From NCBI GenBank assembly GCA_018136815.1, contig CM030931.1:1529398-1593397 (forward strand): 64,000 nucleotides of DNA, read 5' to 3'. The notes below the pieces were generated by a model, which was not told the origin of the DNA, made no database searches, and was given only the letters and a program-made list of their open reading frames with translations. Position numbers and translations under genes: made by a program. This stretch comes from Isochrysis galbana. Taxonomy: Eukaryota > Haptophyta > Isochrysidales > Isochrysidaceae. Position 1 is the first letter of the stretch. Each line of letters begins with the position of its first letter. Shown in pieces: positions 43,751 to 55,364 of the stretch.

Positions 43751-46489
43751 GCGCGTCCTGGCCACTGGCCTGTCGTGGCCAGCCCATCGCTCCAACCTCC
43801 CCTCCCCCCTGGTCGACAAGCAGACAAGTGCAGAGTGGGGGCCCCTGAGGCCCAGGAGCGGTAGCGATGGAGAGGCAGGGGAGGCCAGGGCCCAGCCGCA
43901 GCCTCCTCTGCCCCCTGCCCCCTGAGCTGGCCTCCAGCCTCCAGGAGCCTCCGGGGGTCGCTAGGGGCAGCTGCAGGCCTGTCGCAGACGCGCTGTTGCG
44001 GGTAAAGGGTAAAGGGGGTAATTCCTTTCCTTTTGTACATCTCTCGTCCCGCGGTTAGGCTTCCCCGCGTGACTCCCTCCTTCCTCCCTGTTGTCACGCT
44101 CCGACGCCCCCTCCCCGCATCGCCGGTTTCAGCTTCGTCTCCCCCCCCGCCCGCGGGAGTCTCCCCTCTCTCCTCCCCTCTTCCTTCCCCGTTCCCTCCC
44201 CGAGTGTTTCTTATTCCCTTGTTCTCCCGGCCTCGTTTCATCCCTCTCTTTTCCCGCGTGTTTCGTCCCCCCGCGCGTGTCTCCTTCCCGCGAGTGTCTT
44301 CCCCCTTTGTCCTTTGTTCTTCGTCGACTCTTACGCTCAGCGCCACCGCTCGAGCGCCCCTGTGCCTCCCCGTTCCGCCTTTGTGCCCAGTGCTCGTCTC
44401 GCTCGTCCTCATGTCGGCTCGTCCTCATGTCGGCTGAGATCGACCCATCGATCTCGCCCCTGTCCGTGCGTGCCTCTCCTGCCCGTGCCACCCTGTCCCC
44501 TTCGCCCCCTCCACCCTGTACCTTGTACTCCTCATGTTTCTGTCATCCACAGCCCTTCTACCCTATCGCACACATCAGCCACAGCCTCACACTGCACACT
44601 GTCCCTCGCCACACACCTCGCCGGCCATCGCACCGCGCACAAGCCCGCACATGCGCATGCGCATGGTGCATATGCATATGCCCGTCTCACTCCTCAGCCC
44701 GCTCCGACCCATGGGATGAGCATGGCTCACCTCTGCGGGGACGAGCGCGGTCAGCCTGCCTTCCCTCGCCATTCCTTCGCCGCTCGCCTCACCTCCGCCT
44801 CGCCAAGCCTCCGCCTCCCACTGCCCCCCTTGCTTTTCTCCATTGCCTTGCATATGCCCGCTGTTTGTTCTCTCTCCTTCTCTCCACCGCGTCCTCCTAC
44901 CCTTGAGGACTGAGCCCCCCTCAGCCTCAAGCACTCAGGTCTCCTCCTCTTCCTCCTCGTCGTCGTGGTCCGTCGCGATCGATGGTGCGGTGGGGGTGGT
45001 CCCAGGCTCTCTCCTTCTCTTTCTTCCCTTTCTCGTCAGTGCGTCAGTGCGATACGTATGTTGCTCTCCGATTTATTCGATGGTTTGTCTCGTTTGGCGT
45101 GGTGGTCCTCATGGGTGTCAGCCTTGGTCTCGAGCTCGCTTTCAATCTCCTTGTCGTTGTCGTTCTCGTCCGCGCTTGTTTCGTCGTTTGGGTCCTTGAT
45201 CTTCGGTCTCCAGTCTTCATTCTTTTTGTTGCGTCGTAGTAGAGCAAATATCATCCCATCTCGATCGCTTCCGATTACCTCTCTCGTTTGGCTAAGGCCA
45301 CCCTCGCTCAATCGCGTACTCTCGTTCAGGCTTCGGCCAGCTGCGTCCTCGATCCTCGATCCTCGATTCTCGATTATTCTCGTTTTGATATTGCTCTGCG
45401 TATGATGCTACAAAGTGTGAGATTACTGCTCGACGTCTCCTGGCTCTTAACCACGTCCCGTGTCCTAGTTCTCGGCCGCGCATGGAAATTGTAAGAGGTT
45501 TGAGCCGTTGTTTGATTCGTTGGCTTCCTCGCTTCATTCTCTTCATTCCTTTCGTTTCAATTGTGAGTGTTCATTCGTTTGTTCGAGTGTGATTGTGTGT
45601 GTGCCTGCTTCGTCCGGACGTGCACCCCGATTGAGACTTGTCTTCAAACCTACGCGATCGCGTTTGGTTGAACCCACTGAGAGTGCACGCTCTTTGGGGG
45701 CTGAGACAAGGGGTCACACACTTTCATTCACTTTCAGTCGTCAGTCGTGTTTGTTTCATTGTTTCGGCTTTTGTTTGTTCGTTCATGCTTGTTTTGGGCC
45801 TGATCACCCCATGACTCGCGTGGACGCTCGACTTAAGTCGGGGGGTGTCGCATCCAGAGTATTTTATATACTCTAGGCGGATGCGGTGCTTCTATCAATG
45901 TGTAGTGTGTGAGAAAATTGAGTGAGTTTTGCTTTTGCCGATGAGTTACCTTGAAGCTCCGCCGCATTGCACGCCGAATTTGTGTTCCTTTGTCCTTATT
46001 TGTTTCATTGGTTTGTTTGTGCGATGTTGCGTTAGTTTTCGGAGTTTTCTTGTTAGTGAGTGAGTGATGTGGGGTGGTGTCTCGTGGGCCGTCGTCGCGA
46101 TGTAGCGCGCCCTTTTCCCCCCTCTCTCAAGACTTCTCTTCACTCCATGCCCCTAGCCCCGCTGAGACTTGCCACGATCAAGCGCGAGCTTGATTCCACA
46201 GGGCAATGAGGCAGGGGCGAAGCCGGCGGCCGGCGGCCGGCGGCGGCGGCAGGCGCGGCGGTAGGAACGACTCGGATACGCTGACGGGCTGAAGCCCGCT
46301 AGCTAGCAGCGGAGAGAGGAAGGCGGGCAAGCGGGCTTGAGCGAGGGCGAGGACGGCGGCGAGAGCGACATGAGCGAGCGGCGAGAGGCGAGAGCGAGCG
46401 AGGGGAGGGCTGCGATAGCAGGGGCTGGCGAGGAGAGGAGGGATTGTAGGGTATGAGTCCAGCCCACCCCGCGCACATGGCCCGACGTA
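43751..46489. other. Repeat-rich, pyrimidine-rich DNA with a putative LTR at 45846-46202
   Basis: No coding frame resembles a known protein; long open frames at 44.0-44.9 kb reflect C/T-rich composition. At 45838-45845 a GTCGGGGGG polypurine tract runs into TGTCGCATCCAGAGTATTTT, which contains a hairpin AGAGTATTTTATATACTCT inside a larger GCATCC...GGATGC pair. This is what a polypurine-tract/3'-LTR junction looks like, with the LTR possibly ending in CA near 46202. The partner LTR and pol genes were not found. Confidence 0.35.
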
Positions 46490-46990
46490 GTCCGTAGTGC
46501 ACGCCCCCCCCGCCCCCCCCCCCGATACCAAAGACAAAGGACAAAGGAATGAAGGGGGTAGTGTAAGGGAGTGAGTATACTGTATACTGGGGTATCGGCG
46601 ATCGGCGATGGCGTGAGTCAATACCGTGAGTACGTGTCCTTTGTAGCTAGCGGTAGTAGCCTGAATCTTCAGATGTTTTTTCTAGATGAGAAACGAGAGC
46701 GATTAATCCGAATATTTAAGCCCAGTCGTCGGCGTAAGTTGATTCGATTGCCGCGACGGCGGCAGCCTCCGATGACGAAGGCATGCACCGGAGCGCTTCC
46801 CGACGGCAGCGGGAGAAGTCCGGCGACTCGAGCACTGCCGCGTCATGCATCCGTCGATTAAGCTCACCGTGGTTCACTTGCTCGACGGGACGCGACCTCC
46901 AAGGCGGGGGCCGGCCGCGGGCAGCAGAGGCATGGGCACGGGCGGGTGGGGGTCCCGTCAGGGAGGGCAACCGCTCTCCGCTCTCGCCCC
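46490..46990. repeat. Retroposon-like dispersed repeat (family Q), copies 0-1
   Basis: 46490-46683 contains GTAGTGCACGCC, CGATACCAAAGACAAAGGAC, AAAGGAATGAAGGGGGTAGT and a 3' end GAATCTTCAGATGTTTTTTC. 46872-46990 contains GTTCACTTGCTCGACGGGAC and GCGACCTCC. The same blocks recur at 49436-49660, 49689-49939 and 54590-54900. Confidence 0.6.
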
Positions 46991-47551
46991 CCCCCCCTCC
47001 CCGCTTACTTTCGCAAATCTTTCGATGATTTTAATCACTAACACGAATCATTATTGATTTCTCTGAGAAGTGTATTCCGTCGTAATGTATCCCATACGTC
47101 GTAGCTATAAATAAGAGTGAGAGTCCGTCATGTCATATGGATGTACCATGTACCTCCACGCCGGCAGGTGCAATATGGTTGGCAAGTTTCCGGGAAGATG
47201 AACAGCCCCACTTACAGTAGCAAAGAGGAGCGCCCACGAGTTGAATTGTGAACGCGCGCGGAGAGGAAATACAACGGCCGCAAGTGGGACAGTCGGGCAC
47301 ACTTGGGGCACACCGGCTAGGGCACACGTGCGAAGAATGAGTAAAATGGCATACCGCATCGATAACACCGCCTGCTGGCGCCTAAGAGAAGGAGGGTTAC
47401 TAGGAGGAGGGGTTGTAAGCACCACGTGCAAGCGCCAAAACAATATCAATAGTATAAGAGATTACATCCATACGTCGCCGCCACAACAAAGCTATCGTAG
47501 AACTGGCCACGAATCTGCCATTAACTGAGCAGGCCGCCTCACCACTGAAGC
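46991..47551. other. Intergenic; no gene identified
   Basis: AT-rich stretch at 47015-47120, then unique-looking sequence. A minus frame at 47449-47105 has hydrophobic segments but no recognisable family and no supporting signals, so it is not called. Confidence 0.5.
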
Positions 47552-48460
47552 TTACGGCTCCAGATGGCTGAATTGGAAAAGGCTGCCGTCCGGCGCAACG
47601 ACGGCGGCACTCCTTGGCGACACAATCTGCGATGGCGCGCCCGCCGGCGCGCTGCATCCGTGACTTGGCATGCTAGCCCTCAATTGACCTATGATCTTGT
47701 TCGTGGTGGGATGCTCCAGTTGTTGCGGAGCCCCTTCTTCCGCCCGAGTCGCTGCAGCACTGGCGCGTCGCAGCTGATGCTCTCGGGTGAGGCGCTGCTC
47801 GAGCTTCTCTGCGATATCCTCATACTCTAGCGCAGGCGTGCACTCGTAAGCTTGCGCATGGGGCACCTCAGTTGGTCGGCTTGGCGAGAGGGCCTGAGCA
47901 GGCTCTCTGAACGAGGGTTTATCCGAGTGGTGCGAGCATATGCCCTCGTCGATCGCGGTAAGCCTACGCCCACTGCCTGCAGGTGTGAATATGATCGCCT
48001 TGCGGTACGGCCCGCCGTGATGGGCCGGTGTCGATCGCTCCGACGGCCCTGCACTGACTGCCCCTGGATCTGTCTCGTCTGCAGCTGAGGTGCTCCCTCC
48101 ACTGTCAAGGAAGCCTGCGCGCACGAAAGAGGTTCGCCTCTGCGCGAGCTCAAGCTCAAGCTGGCGTGCGTATGCTCGCGCTTCTGCCAGCTTCTGATTC
48201 CACTGTGCGCGTTCCTTATCCCGCAGGTGAAGGATGGACTGAAGGAGCGTCGCGAGCTCACTCTCCTCCACCGTCAGCCGCTCGAGTAGCTCAGCAAGTT
48301 CGAGGCGCACGAGCATGAAGCCGCCCAGGCGGCGCTCAAAGAGGTCGACGAGCTGGTCCACCTGCACGCTCGCGCGTCCGCCGCTCGGCTGCGACCGCCC
48401 GGCCATCGCCGCGCAGCACCGCCGGCGGCACCTCGCCCTCGCGACGGTGGGCGGCGCCAC
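47552..48460 (-). CDS. Coiled-coil protein of unknown function
   Basis: Single-exon frame of 302 residues; family not recognised. The likely start is the internal Met at 48406 (MAGRSQPSGG), since the 18 preceding residues are Arg/Cys-rich low complexity. Residues from about 35 to 115 form a strong amphipathic helix (VDLFERRLGGFMLVRLELAE, then EESELATLLQSILHLRDKER and LEARAYARQLELE-like heptads). A Ser/Pro/Gly-rich linker follows, then a second short helix (EYEDIAEKLEQRLTREHQLR) and a disordered tail. No membrane segment or signal peptide. Consistent codon use and helix pattern support a real gene; splicing at either end cannot be excluded. Confidence 0.6.
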   Translation of the reverse strand: MAPPTVARARCRRRCCAAMAGRSQPSGGRASVQVDQLVDLFERRLGGFMLVRLELAELLERLTVEESELATLLQSILHLRDKERAQWNQKLAEARAYARQLELELAQRRTSFVRAGFLDSGGSTSAADETDPGAVSAGPSERSTPAHHGGPYRKAIIFTPAGSGRRLTAIDEGICSHHSDKPSFREPAQALSPSRPTEVPHAQAYECTPALEYEDIAEKLEQRLTREHQLRRASAAATRAEEGAPQQLEHPTTNKIIGQLRASMPSHGCSAPAGAPSQIVSPRSAAVVAPDGSLFQFSHLEP

Positions 48461-48595
48461 CTGTGAGGCGGGAAAGGGAAGGTCGCAGGTTAGCCAGGTT
48501 ACAGGTTAGAAGAGCCCTGGAAGTAAGCGGTATGAAAGCTAAAGCTAGGAATATCCAGATATCCACACACCCACACACACCTTCAAGAATTTTTT

Positions 48596-49006
48596 TCAAG
48601 GCGTCCCAGTGACAGGTATCAGGTATCTCCGGGCGCAGTCATTTATTTCTTCGAGGACTTCTCGCGGCGAGAGCTGTAAGGGCCGTTCAGCTTCACGAAT
48701 GAGAGGACCCCCCCCCCCCCGGTGTTTTTCCTTGGTGACTGGTGACTGGTGAGTCGCCCAACGTAGGTTGGTCCGCCTCACTGCTCGCTGGTCACTGGGT
48801 TTTCCCTCATTGTAAATTGTGGGAAGTTATTAATGGGAGCCGGGGGTTTGCGAGGGGGGAGATGTGTAGGGATGCATATGTGTATATGTGTCTGTGCCAT
48901 CACTTCAAGGCGTGCGGGCAGGTGCGCTGAGGGGTGTCGTGATTGATAGTACCGGGCTAGTGGGAGTAGTGGTAGTGGTACTAACGCTCAGATGTTTTAT
49001 TATAGG
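48596..49006 (+). repeat. Retroposon-like repeat, shared with 56880-57235
   Basis: Shares with 56880-57235 the blocks GCGCAGTCATTTATTTCTTC, GAGCTGTAAGGGCCG, a C run then GGTGTTTTT, GGGTTTTCCCTCATT, TGGGAGCCGGGGG, GGGCAGGTGCGCTGAGGG and GGGCTAGTGGGAGTAGTGGT. Both end ACTAACGCTCAGATGTTTTA. The left side lacks the palindrome head, so it looks 5'-truncated. No target duplication was recognised around this copy. Confidence 0.75.
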
Positions 49007-49435
49007 AAGTCCCGTTACACTAGTTCCTCAAACATCTTATAGAATTCCGCCGAGGAGGAGTCCTGCATCCCGCGGCTCTTGTTGGTTCTGTCCTTGGACA
49101 GTGTACAGTGTGTCTTGTGTCTATAATTAATTAATGCTGGTGTGTGTCCATGTGTGGTGGTGGGGTGGCACTGATCGGAGTGGAGCTCTGGGCGCGTCGC
49201 GCGCAGTGTCTCGCGAGCACCTACCTGGTCGGGCGTGGCCTTAGCTGGAGGGCCGGCCGCCTGCGCGGCGTCCGCCCTCGAACGCGAACAAGGCAAACGC
49301 ACGGCGCACGGCCCCGTGTACCGTATGTGTAACATCCCAACCTTCAAGCGTCATTTCATTCAATAAAAAGAAAAAGACTTGGAGGTCGCGTGCCGTATCG
49401 AAGTCAATATTATTGTAAACGGGCACGTGGACATT

Positions 49436-49939
49436 TGATGGCTCAAATTGATCGACGGAACGCGACCTTCTAAACCAGGCCTAAGGTAGTAGTGCCACTC
49501 ACTACGTAGTGCACCCGGGCCGGACCCCTGAAACCGAAGAAAAAGGAAATATGGGGGGAAAGGGAGGAGGTGGAGTGAGGGGAATCGAGGGCGGTGTCGG
49601 TAGAAAGGTGGGCAGTATCCAGTATCTAGTTAGCAGTAGGTGTTAGCCCAGAGTCTTCACCGTACGACCACACTTGATTGACCAACAACAGGCTTGCCCA
49701 GAACCCGCACTCTGAACCAGGCTCATGGTAGCGCACCTGAGCCGAACCCCGGATACCAAAGACAAAGGAATGAAGGGGGGAAGGAGAGGAGGTGGAGGGA
49801 AGGGAAGTTAAGGGCGTTGTCAGTAGGGATAGGAAAGTACCCTAGTCTAGTAGGTGTGTGTGTGTGTGTGTGTGTAGCCCAGAATCTTCAGATGTGTTTT
49901 TTAAAGTAATTTTTAGCCCAGAATCTTCAGATTTTTTTT
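49436..49939 (+). repeat. Family Q repeats, two copies and a fragment
   Basis: 49436-49660: ATCGACGGAACGCGACCTTC, GTAGTGCACCCGGGCCGGAC, GGTGTCGGTAG, TAGCCCAGAGTCTTCA. 49689-49905: GCACCTGAGCCGAACCCC, GGATACCAAAGACAAAGGAA, TGAAGGGGGGAAGG, TAGCCCAGAATCTTCAGATG. A short extra 3' piece TAGCCCAGAATCTTCAGATT lies at 49913-49939. Confidence 0.65.
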
Positions 49940-50841
49940 CGTTTCACGTCGTGGCGGATATCTATTGGCTTGGGGCAGCCTTCCTGTACGTACTACTGGC
50001 TCAGCCGCTGGTACCAATTTATAGCTCATGGCTGTGGTGGGCAAGCAAGAAACTCTGCGTCGTTCTGCCGGCGCATCCTTAGTGCGGCGGAGGAACGTTG
50101 CGCCAACCTACCGCAGATAATAATTACGGATTACGACGCCAAAGATTTTTGGGTCCCCGCAACAATCTACATCATAAGATGAAAATGTGTAGTCTACACT
50201 CAGTCGAAGTAAGTCGAAAAGCAATGAACTCACGAAGGCACCTCAGCCAACATGACAGACAAAATGTCTGGACAACGACTAGGCGCACAATCTGCAAGCG
50301 AATTTCGTCGTGGCTGATTGGGGGTGGCGTGCCACCGACGCACCCCTTGCGTGTCGTTATCTTTGGCACGACATACATCCCCGAGACGGCCCCATTCTCA
50401 TAGTGGATGTCGGTCGCCCGAATCTCGAACGCACAACAAGACAAATGGATGCCATCAAGTTCTCCCAAGTCTCATTTGAAGTGGTAGTCTTCGGCACACT
50501 GCGTCCGTGATCATCGACGCCCTGACAGAAAGGCTGCAGATGAGCAACTCGGCCCAAAGTGATTTGCATATTGTCAGATGGTTTCGTCCTACCAGCATGC
50601 TGATATTTTGGCCACGGAACAAGGTTGCAGAGATGGGAGCGTTGTGCTAGCTCCGATTTTAAAGGCAGATTGCTACATGTCTCAACCCGCGTACCATCTA
50701 CCAACCCTTTCTATCCTGAATGATCCATGCATCACGGGCAAGTGTGGGCCACGCACGGGGTTACGCAGCACAGCGAATCCGCGGTAAGCAAGGCGCCTAA
50801 CATGTCCGAGATGAAGTGCCAACGGGTGCTCAAAAGCGCTC

Positions 50842-53800
50842 TTAGTCCAGTTTCACGGCCGCATAGATTGTCCGTACAAACCAAAACGAGGCCAAGAAGC
50901 CGAGCGCGCCTGTCATGAGACCAATCGCAGCGGCGGCGGCCGTAGTGTATCCATAGTAGATGGCCACAGCAGTGGCGCCCTTGAGATGAAGCTCGGAGTG
51001 CGCGTATGACGTAGCATGGCCAAAAAAGTATACGGCAGAAGAGGCCGTCTGAAAGAATGAACGCCACCACCAGCGGTAATCCTCCCAACAGAGCTGCAAG
51101 TAGGTCAAGAGTATCGACACTTCGATGCACACGATCGTGGAGATAAGGACCATGAGGAAGAGGAAGCCAAAAAGCTACAGCATTTGAGTGGGGTACGGAA
51201 GGTAACGGCAAGAAGATGTGTGTGGCAAAGTGATGTGTGACCGTCCCAGGCTACGACCACAGCTCGCAACCCAGAATCCGGCCCATAGAACCGGAGCGGG
51301 TATTGTAGGCATGGCGGAATGTGGTCCAATGGTCATGCATGCGGCATGCGCAGGCATGGCAGATCCGCGTGCACTACGGTCAGAACGAGCGTGTTCATAC
51401 GTACAAAGTACACTCTCCCATTCCACGCGGACGCGTACAGCGATGACAGTTCGATGGCGGCTGTCCCGAATGGCAATAGCCCACCCACAAGGCAGGTCAG
51501 GATCGGGTGCAGGTAGGCCGGCTGCGTAGGGACAACACGTGCAATCTGATTTGTGAAAATGGGCCCTGCAGCGTGAGGCACGCGGAAACCGAGGGCGACT
51601 CCGAGCGAGAGAAGGGGCACGTGAACCCCGAGCCTGTTGAAGACGAGAGCCGTAGGCAAATGGGTATTGGTGTCAGTGAGCAATGACAGGGATGGGGTGG
51701 CTTAAGCGACGTGCGCCCACGATGGTGGCCGCAGAATGAGGGAAATGAAGACAGAACGCGACACGCGGATCTCTTTGCACGCCATCGACTTCCCTCTGCA
51801 AGCGATTGACACTCGGAATGCACACCAGAGGAGTAGCAGCGCCGCCATCGTCGAGAAGGGCACCGCCGAGGAGGCGCCTTGCGCCCAAAGAGCTACGTCG
51901 AGCAAGGTGAAACTAGCAAAGACGCCGCCTGGAAGCACAAAGGAGAGCGCGCCTTGAAGCATGTAGCCGTCTGCACGCTGCCCTCGAGTCATCTGAGGAA
52001 TATGCGCAAGGTGGTGATTGTTAAAGGCAAACAGAAGAACGATACCCTATGAGTAATGTCGTCGGGAAGGCAAGCTGACCTGCCGATACGTCCGCGCAGC
52101 CACGTATCCAGCGGGCACGGCCGAAAGGCCGAGCAGCAGTAGCGCCGCAGTGAGCAGTCTCCCTCTTGCCGTCGGCGAGACGAGCCCGAACATCGCGAGA
52201 CTTAGCGTTGCCAGTGCGCAACACCACAGCTGGGCTGCAGCTCCGACCGCACAACTGAGCGCAAGTGGTGCACGTGGAGGGCGTAGCACGTCTGCCCAGA
52301 ACGATGTTGGAGGTTAGCGATCCTGAACAGCTAGTGAGAAAGGGCAGCGCCACAAATTCCAGCGTATCTGAAGAACTGATGGGCTCGATCATCATCGACA
52401 GGCCATAGCAGGATAGCGGCTCAAATGCCATGCGGGCGACTCCTACTTTCGCAAAATCACAATGCGATGCACGAGATCGCTCGCATAAGGAGTGCTTCTA
52501 ACTGCGGACCTGCGTGGATGTACTTCCATCCTATTTCGGCGGCGAGGGCCTCTACCTCCTCGTCGATCTCGACGGCGTTGTATTTGCGAAGATCGCGTCG
52601 GACGGTGGCCAGGAGAATGGCACCAACGATGCCAGCAAGCAACAGTGACAGAGAGAGCGAGCCGAGCAACGAGACCCAGTGTACCTATTGCAGGTGACGA
52701 GCGACGCGAGAGGGCGCTCGCATCTCAATCGGCAGCTCCACTGCCAGCCAACATAGTGATGACGGGGCTGTTTGAGCAGCCGAGGCTTCGCGGGGCGATC
52801 AATGCAGGGTTGTCAAGTGCGGCGTCATCAACTCACCTGCGAGCCCTCCTCGAGCCGCAAGTAAACATCCCATCGAGAGGAGTAGGGCACATCGGAAGGC
52901 TCGTACTCCACCTCGTACGTGAAGATGAGCTCGACTGGCACCTCGCTGCCGCCAGGTATTGCGGGTTTGGGCGAGGCCTTGAGAATCATCGGAGCTGATG
53001 TGTTGTAGCTGAGGCCAACCAAGCTCGGCTCGAGGTTGAGTTGTTCATATGCCTTGCCGTCGCTGCCTTCAAAATCATCTGGCCACGGCAGCATGTGTGT
53101 GTATGCGCGAGAGGAAGGGACCACTTCGAATCCCACGATCCGAGCCCCACCGCCACGGGGCACGCTGTTCAACTGGGCCACATCGTGAGCCTCCTTGGCT
53201 GATGGCCCGCCGGCTCTCCGCGAGCCGACTGCACTGGCAGCTCTTCCGTCGGGGTCAGGTGTAGTGATGTAGTACTGGACTATGAAACGCAGATGGTTGT
53301 TTACGACAGCCGAGCCGCTCTGCGCATCGTATGTGCCGAGCCGATACCCGCGCTCAAGGCTTGGACCTGCGCCCTGCCTGAAGCGCGTGCCACCCGTGCG
53401 GCGCGGCGGCAGGCGCGTCGCGACGGGCAGGTTGTCGAGGAGTAGGTGCGCGCGATACTCGTCGCGGATCCTGGCCACCCATGCGGCGCGCTCTTTGGCG
53501 TCGAGTCGGAGGCGGCAGAGGGCGAGGAACCGGGGTTGGCGCAACCTCAGCTCGTACGGCGCGTTGAGTATCCGGTCGCCGTGCAGCACTTCGCCAATGT
53601 TCTCAGGCGATGCTGACAACTTTTGGGGCACGCATTGCGCAAGCGAGTAGAAGGAGAACGGGATCTGCGTGCGGATCGACGTGAGCTTGGCCACCCTGAG
53701 GGGCAGAACGTCTGCCACACCGTACTCGCCGTGCCCGAAGCCAGGCCAATGGATCGTCGAGGCGCCGCGTGCGAGCAGCAGCAGCAACAGCGGCGGCGGC

Positions 53801-53868
53801 GACAGGTGCGGCGGCAGGCGCATCGGAGTGGAGGCTCGCCGCCCGCCGCGGCCAGTGGAGCCATTCAT
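50842..53868 (-). CDS. TM9SF/nonaspanin (endomembrane protein 70) family
   Basis: Six exons with fully phase-consistent GT-AG introns: 53868-52837, 52684-52510, 52291-52080, 51992-51811, 51633-51405 and 51174-50842. The product is 720 residues, a normal length. Start: ATG at 53868; a signal peptide core (PPPLLLLLLARGAS) follows the second Met at residue 16. Ectodomain: YGVADVLPLRVAKLTSIRTQ and PFSFYSLAQCVPQ. Then FTYEVEYEPSDVPYSSRWDV, VHWVSLLGSL, the first helix, and ADVLRPPRAP. After that come the nine-helix core hallmarks LPGGVFASFTLLDVALWAQG, SSAVPFSTMAALLLLW, LPFGTAAIELSSLYASAWNG and WEDYRWWWRSFF. The C-terminus AAVKLD matches the family KXD/E motif that binds COPI for Golgi retention. 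The role is endosome-Golgi sorting of membrane proteins, by family. A conserved element shared with the retrotransposon lies directly upstream. Confidence 0.95.
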
Positions 53869-53872
53869 TCAC

Positions 53873-53945
53873 AGATGGCATGAATATTCGTGTGAGGCAC
53901 GCGGTCACACCCACGGTTGAACAGTTCACAGTTCCCCCTGTTGCT
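53873..53945 (-). promoter_or_regulatory. Conserved ~70-bp element immediately upstream of TM9SF, shared with the retrotransposon LTR-like units
   Basis: In the TM9SF sense direction it reads GGGGGAACTGTGAACTGTTC, CGCGTGCCTCACACGAATAT and TCATGCC, ending a few bases before the ATG. The related plus-strand stretches at 16258-16328 and 16806-16878 read CACGGGGAACTGTTCAATTG, GAGCGCGTACCTTACACGAA and TATTCATGCC. Substitutions are spread through it but spacing is kept. Function unknown; promoter, 5'-UTR or transposon-derived sequence are all possible. Confidence 0.5.
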
Positions 53946-55364
53946 ACTAACATACTACTTACTACAGAAAGCGGCTAGGGTATTCTATCTAAAGGATTTA
54001 CATACTGTAAAATAGACGACCAGCGATCTCTTGAAAGCTTGAGAAGCAGAGGTGTGATTTGTGGATTTGGTGAGGTGCTTCTGTCTTCTGTGAGGCTGTT
54101 GTTGTGCGTCTGTAACATGGGATGTATGACGAGTATGAGTATGAGTATCTGAGTATGATGCATGGGGCGAGAGGGACGGGAGGACCGACCAAAGGCGACA
54201 CGGCGGCACACGGAAGCATCACAGGGCTGGGGATCACAGGCGTCGGACATCAAGACGGAAGACGTGGCGGGAAAAGATAAGACGCTACGGGAGGAGGGAG
54301 GAGGCACGGGAACACACAAACAAGGCACAGGGGAGTAAACAGGGCGGGGTGGGTAAGAATAACAAGGAAGGGGGACCTAGGGGCTGTGCCGGGAGACGGG
54401 GGGGGGCTCCCCCCGCGGCATCGGGGCAGCGGTCCTCGGGGGATACGGGGATACCGAAAGGGGGAGGAAGGGAGGGGGCCGCTAGGGCGGGCCTTCGGCC
54501 GAAACGGACCTTCGGGACTTCGGGGGATCCCGGCGGGCAAGAGGGGGAAACCGGCCCTCTCGGGCGCGGGGACGGACTCCCCCTACCCGCAACAGTTCAC
54601 TTTCGACGGGACGAGACCTTGCTATGGCTATGTATGGCTACGGGTCCGTAGCCCCCTCGACGGCAACGGAGCCCCTACCCCCTACCTCCTACCCCGCGAT
54701 GGGGATGGGAGTACAAGGAACAAGTCTTGGATGTATGTGATAACCACCGTACACAAAAGCGAGACAGGGAGACAAACGAACATGCACAAGGCCTGCCCCA
54801 ACCCCAACACACCACCGAATAAACACCGAATTCCTGGCCCGAGGTAGTGCACCAGGACCCACCCCCGGACACCGACCGAACGAGAACGAAGAGGAAAGAA
54901 AGGGAGCGGGAAGAAAATGGGAAATGGAAATGGACGTGAGAGCGTGAGAGGGGAGCGACGTCAGACGCCAGACGCCAGACGATTTAAGGGCGGCGAAGTC
55001 GATGCAGCGAGGTAGATAGTACCTGCACCTAGCCCCCCATAGGTGTTAGCGACTTGTATGCGCGGTTGGTGCATGGCTCGTCCGGTGTATGTGGCTAGGG
55101 ATGCTAGCCGGCAATATGCAAGATGCTCTACAAGACACAAGACTACGACCGATGCTCTACAAGACACAAGACAACGATTCTCGGCGCATTGAGATTGAGA
55201 TGCCGAGTGTTTGGCCCAACCCATCTTGGGCCCAGTGACTGTGAGTAGAGCAATGTAGATCAGAGTAACCACTGAAGGCTAGCTAGCCCGACAAGCCAAT
55301 GACTGTTCGACGATGACGTTGACGTCGCCCCTTCGAGACAGTAACCCCTACAAAACAACTCAGC
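53946..55364. other. Intergenic with a family Q-like repeat; no gene identified
   Basis: 54340-54560 is G-rich. 54590-54900 shares AACAGTTCACTTTCGACGGG, ACGAGACCTTGCTATGGC and GAGGTAGTGCACCAGGACCC with family Q. 55115-55190 holds a short direct repeat (GATGCTCTACAAGACACAAG). No protein family recognised. Confidence 0.55.

Larger units (their letters stand above)
48461..50841. other. Repeat-dense intergenic region
   Basis: It holds the retroposon-like repeat at 48596-49006, family Q copies at 49436-49660 and 49689-49939, a (TG) tract at 49854-49875, and unique-looking sequence from 49950 to the TM9SF stop at 50842. Short frames in 49970-50790 were not recognisable and are probably decayed element or 3'-UTR sequence. 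Confidence 0.6.

Noticed and set aside
44091-44913. Long plus-strand open frames (up to 271 residues)
   Set aside because: C/T-rich sequence yields Ser/Pro/Leu/Arg-rich frames in all registers; no domain, no intron signals.
50842-51174. A separate small membrane-protein gene
   Set aside because: It is the last exon of the TM9SF gene: phase fits and it carries WEDYRWWWRSFF and the C-terminal KLD.
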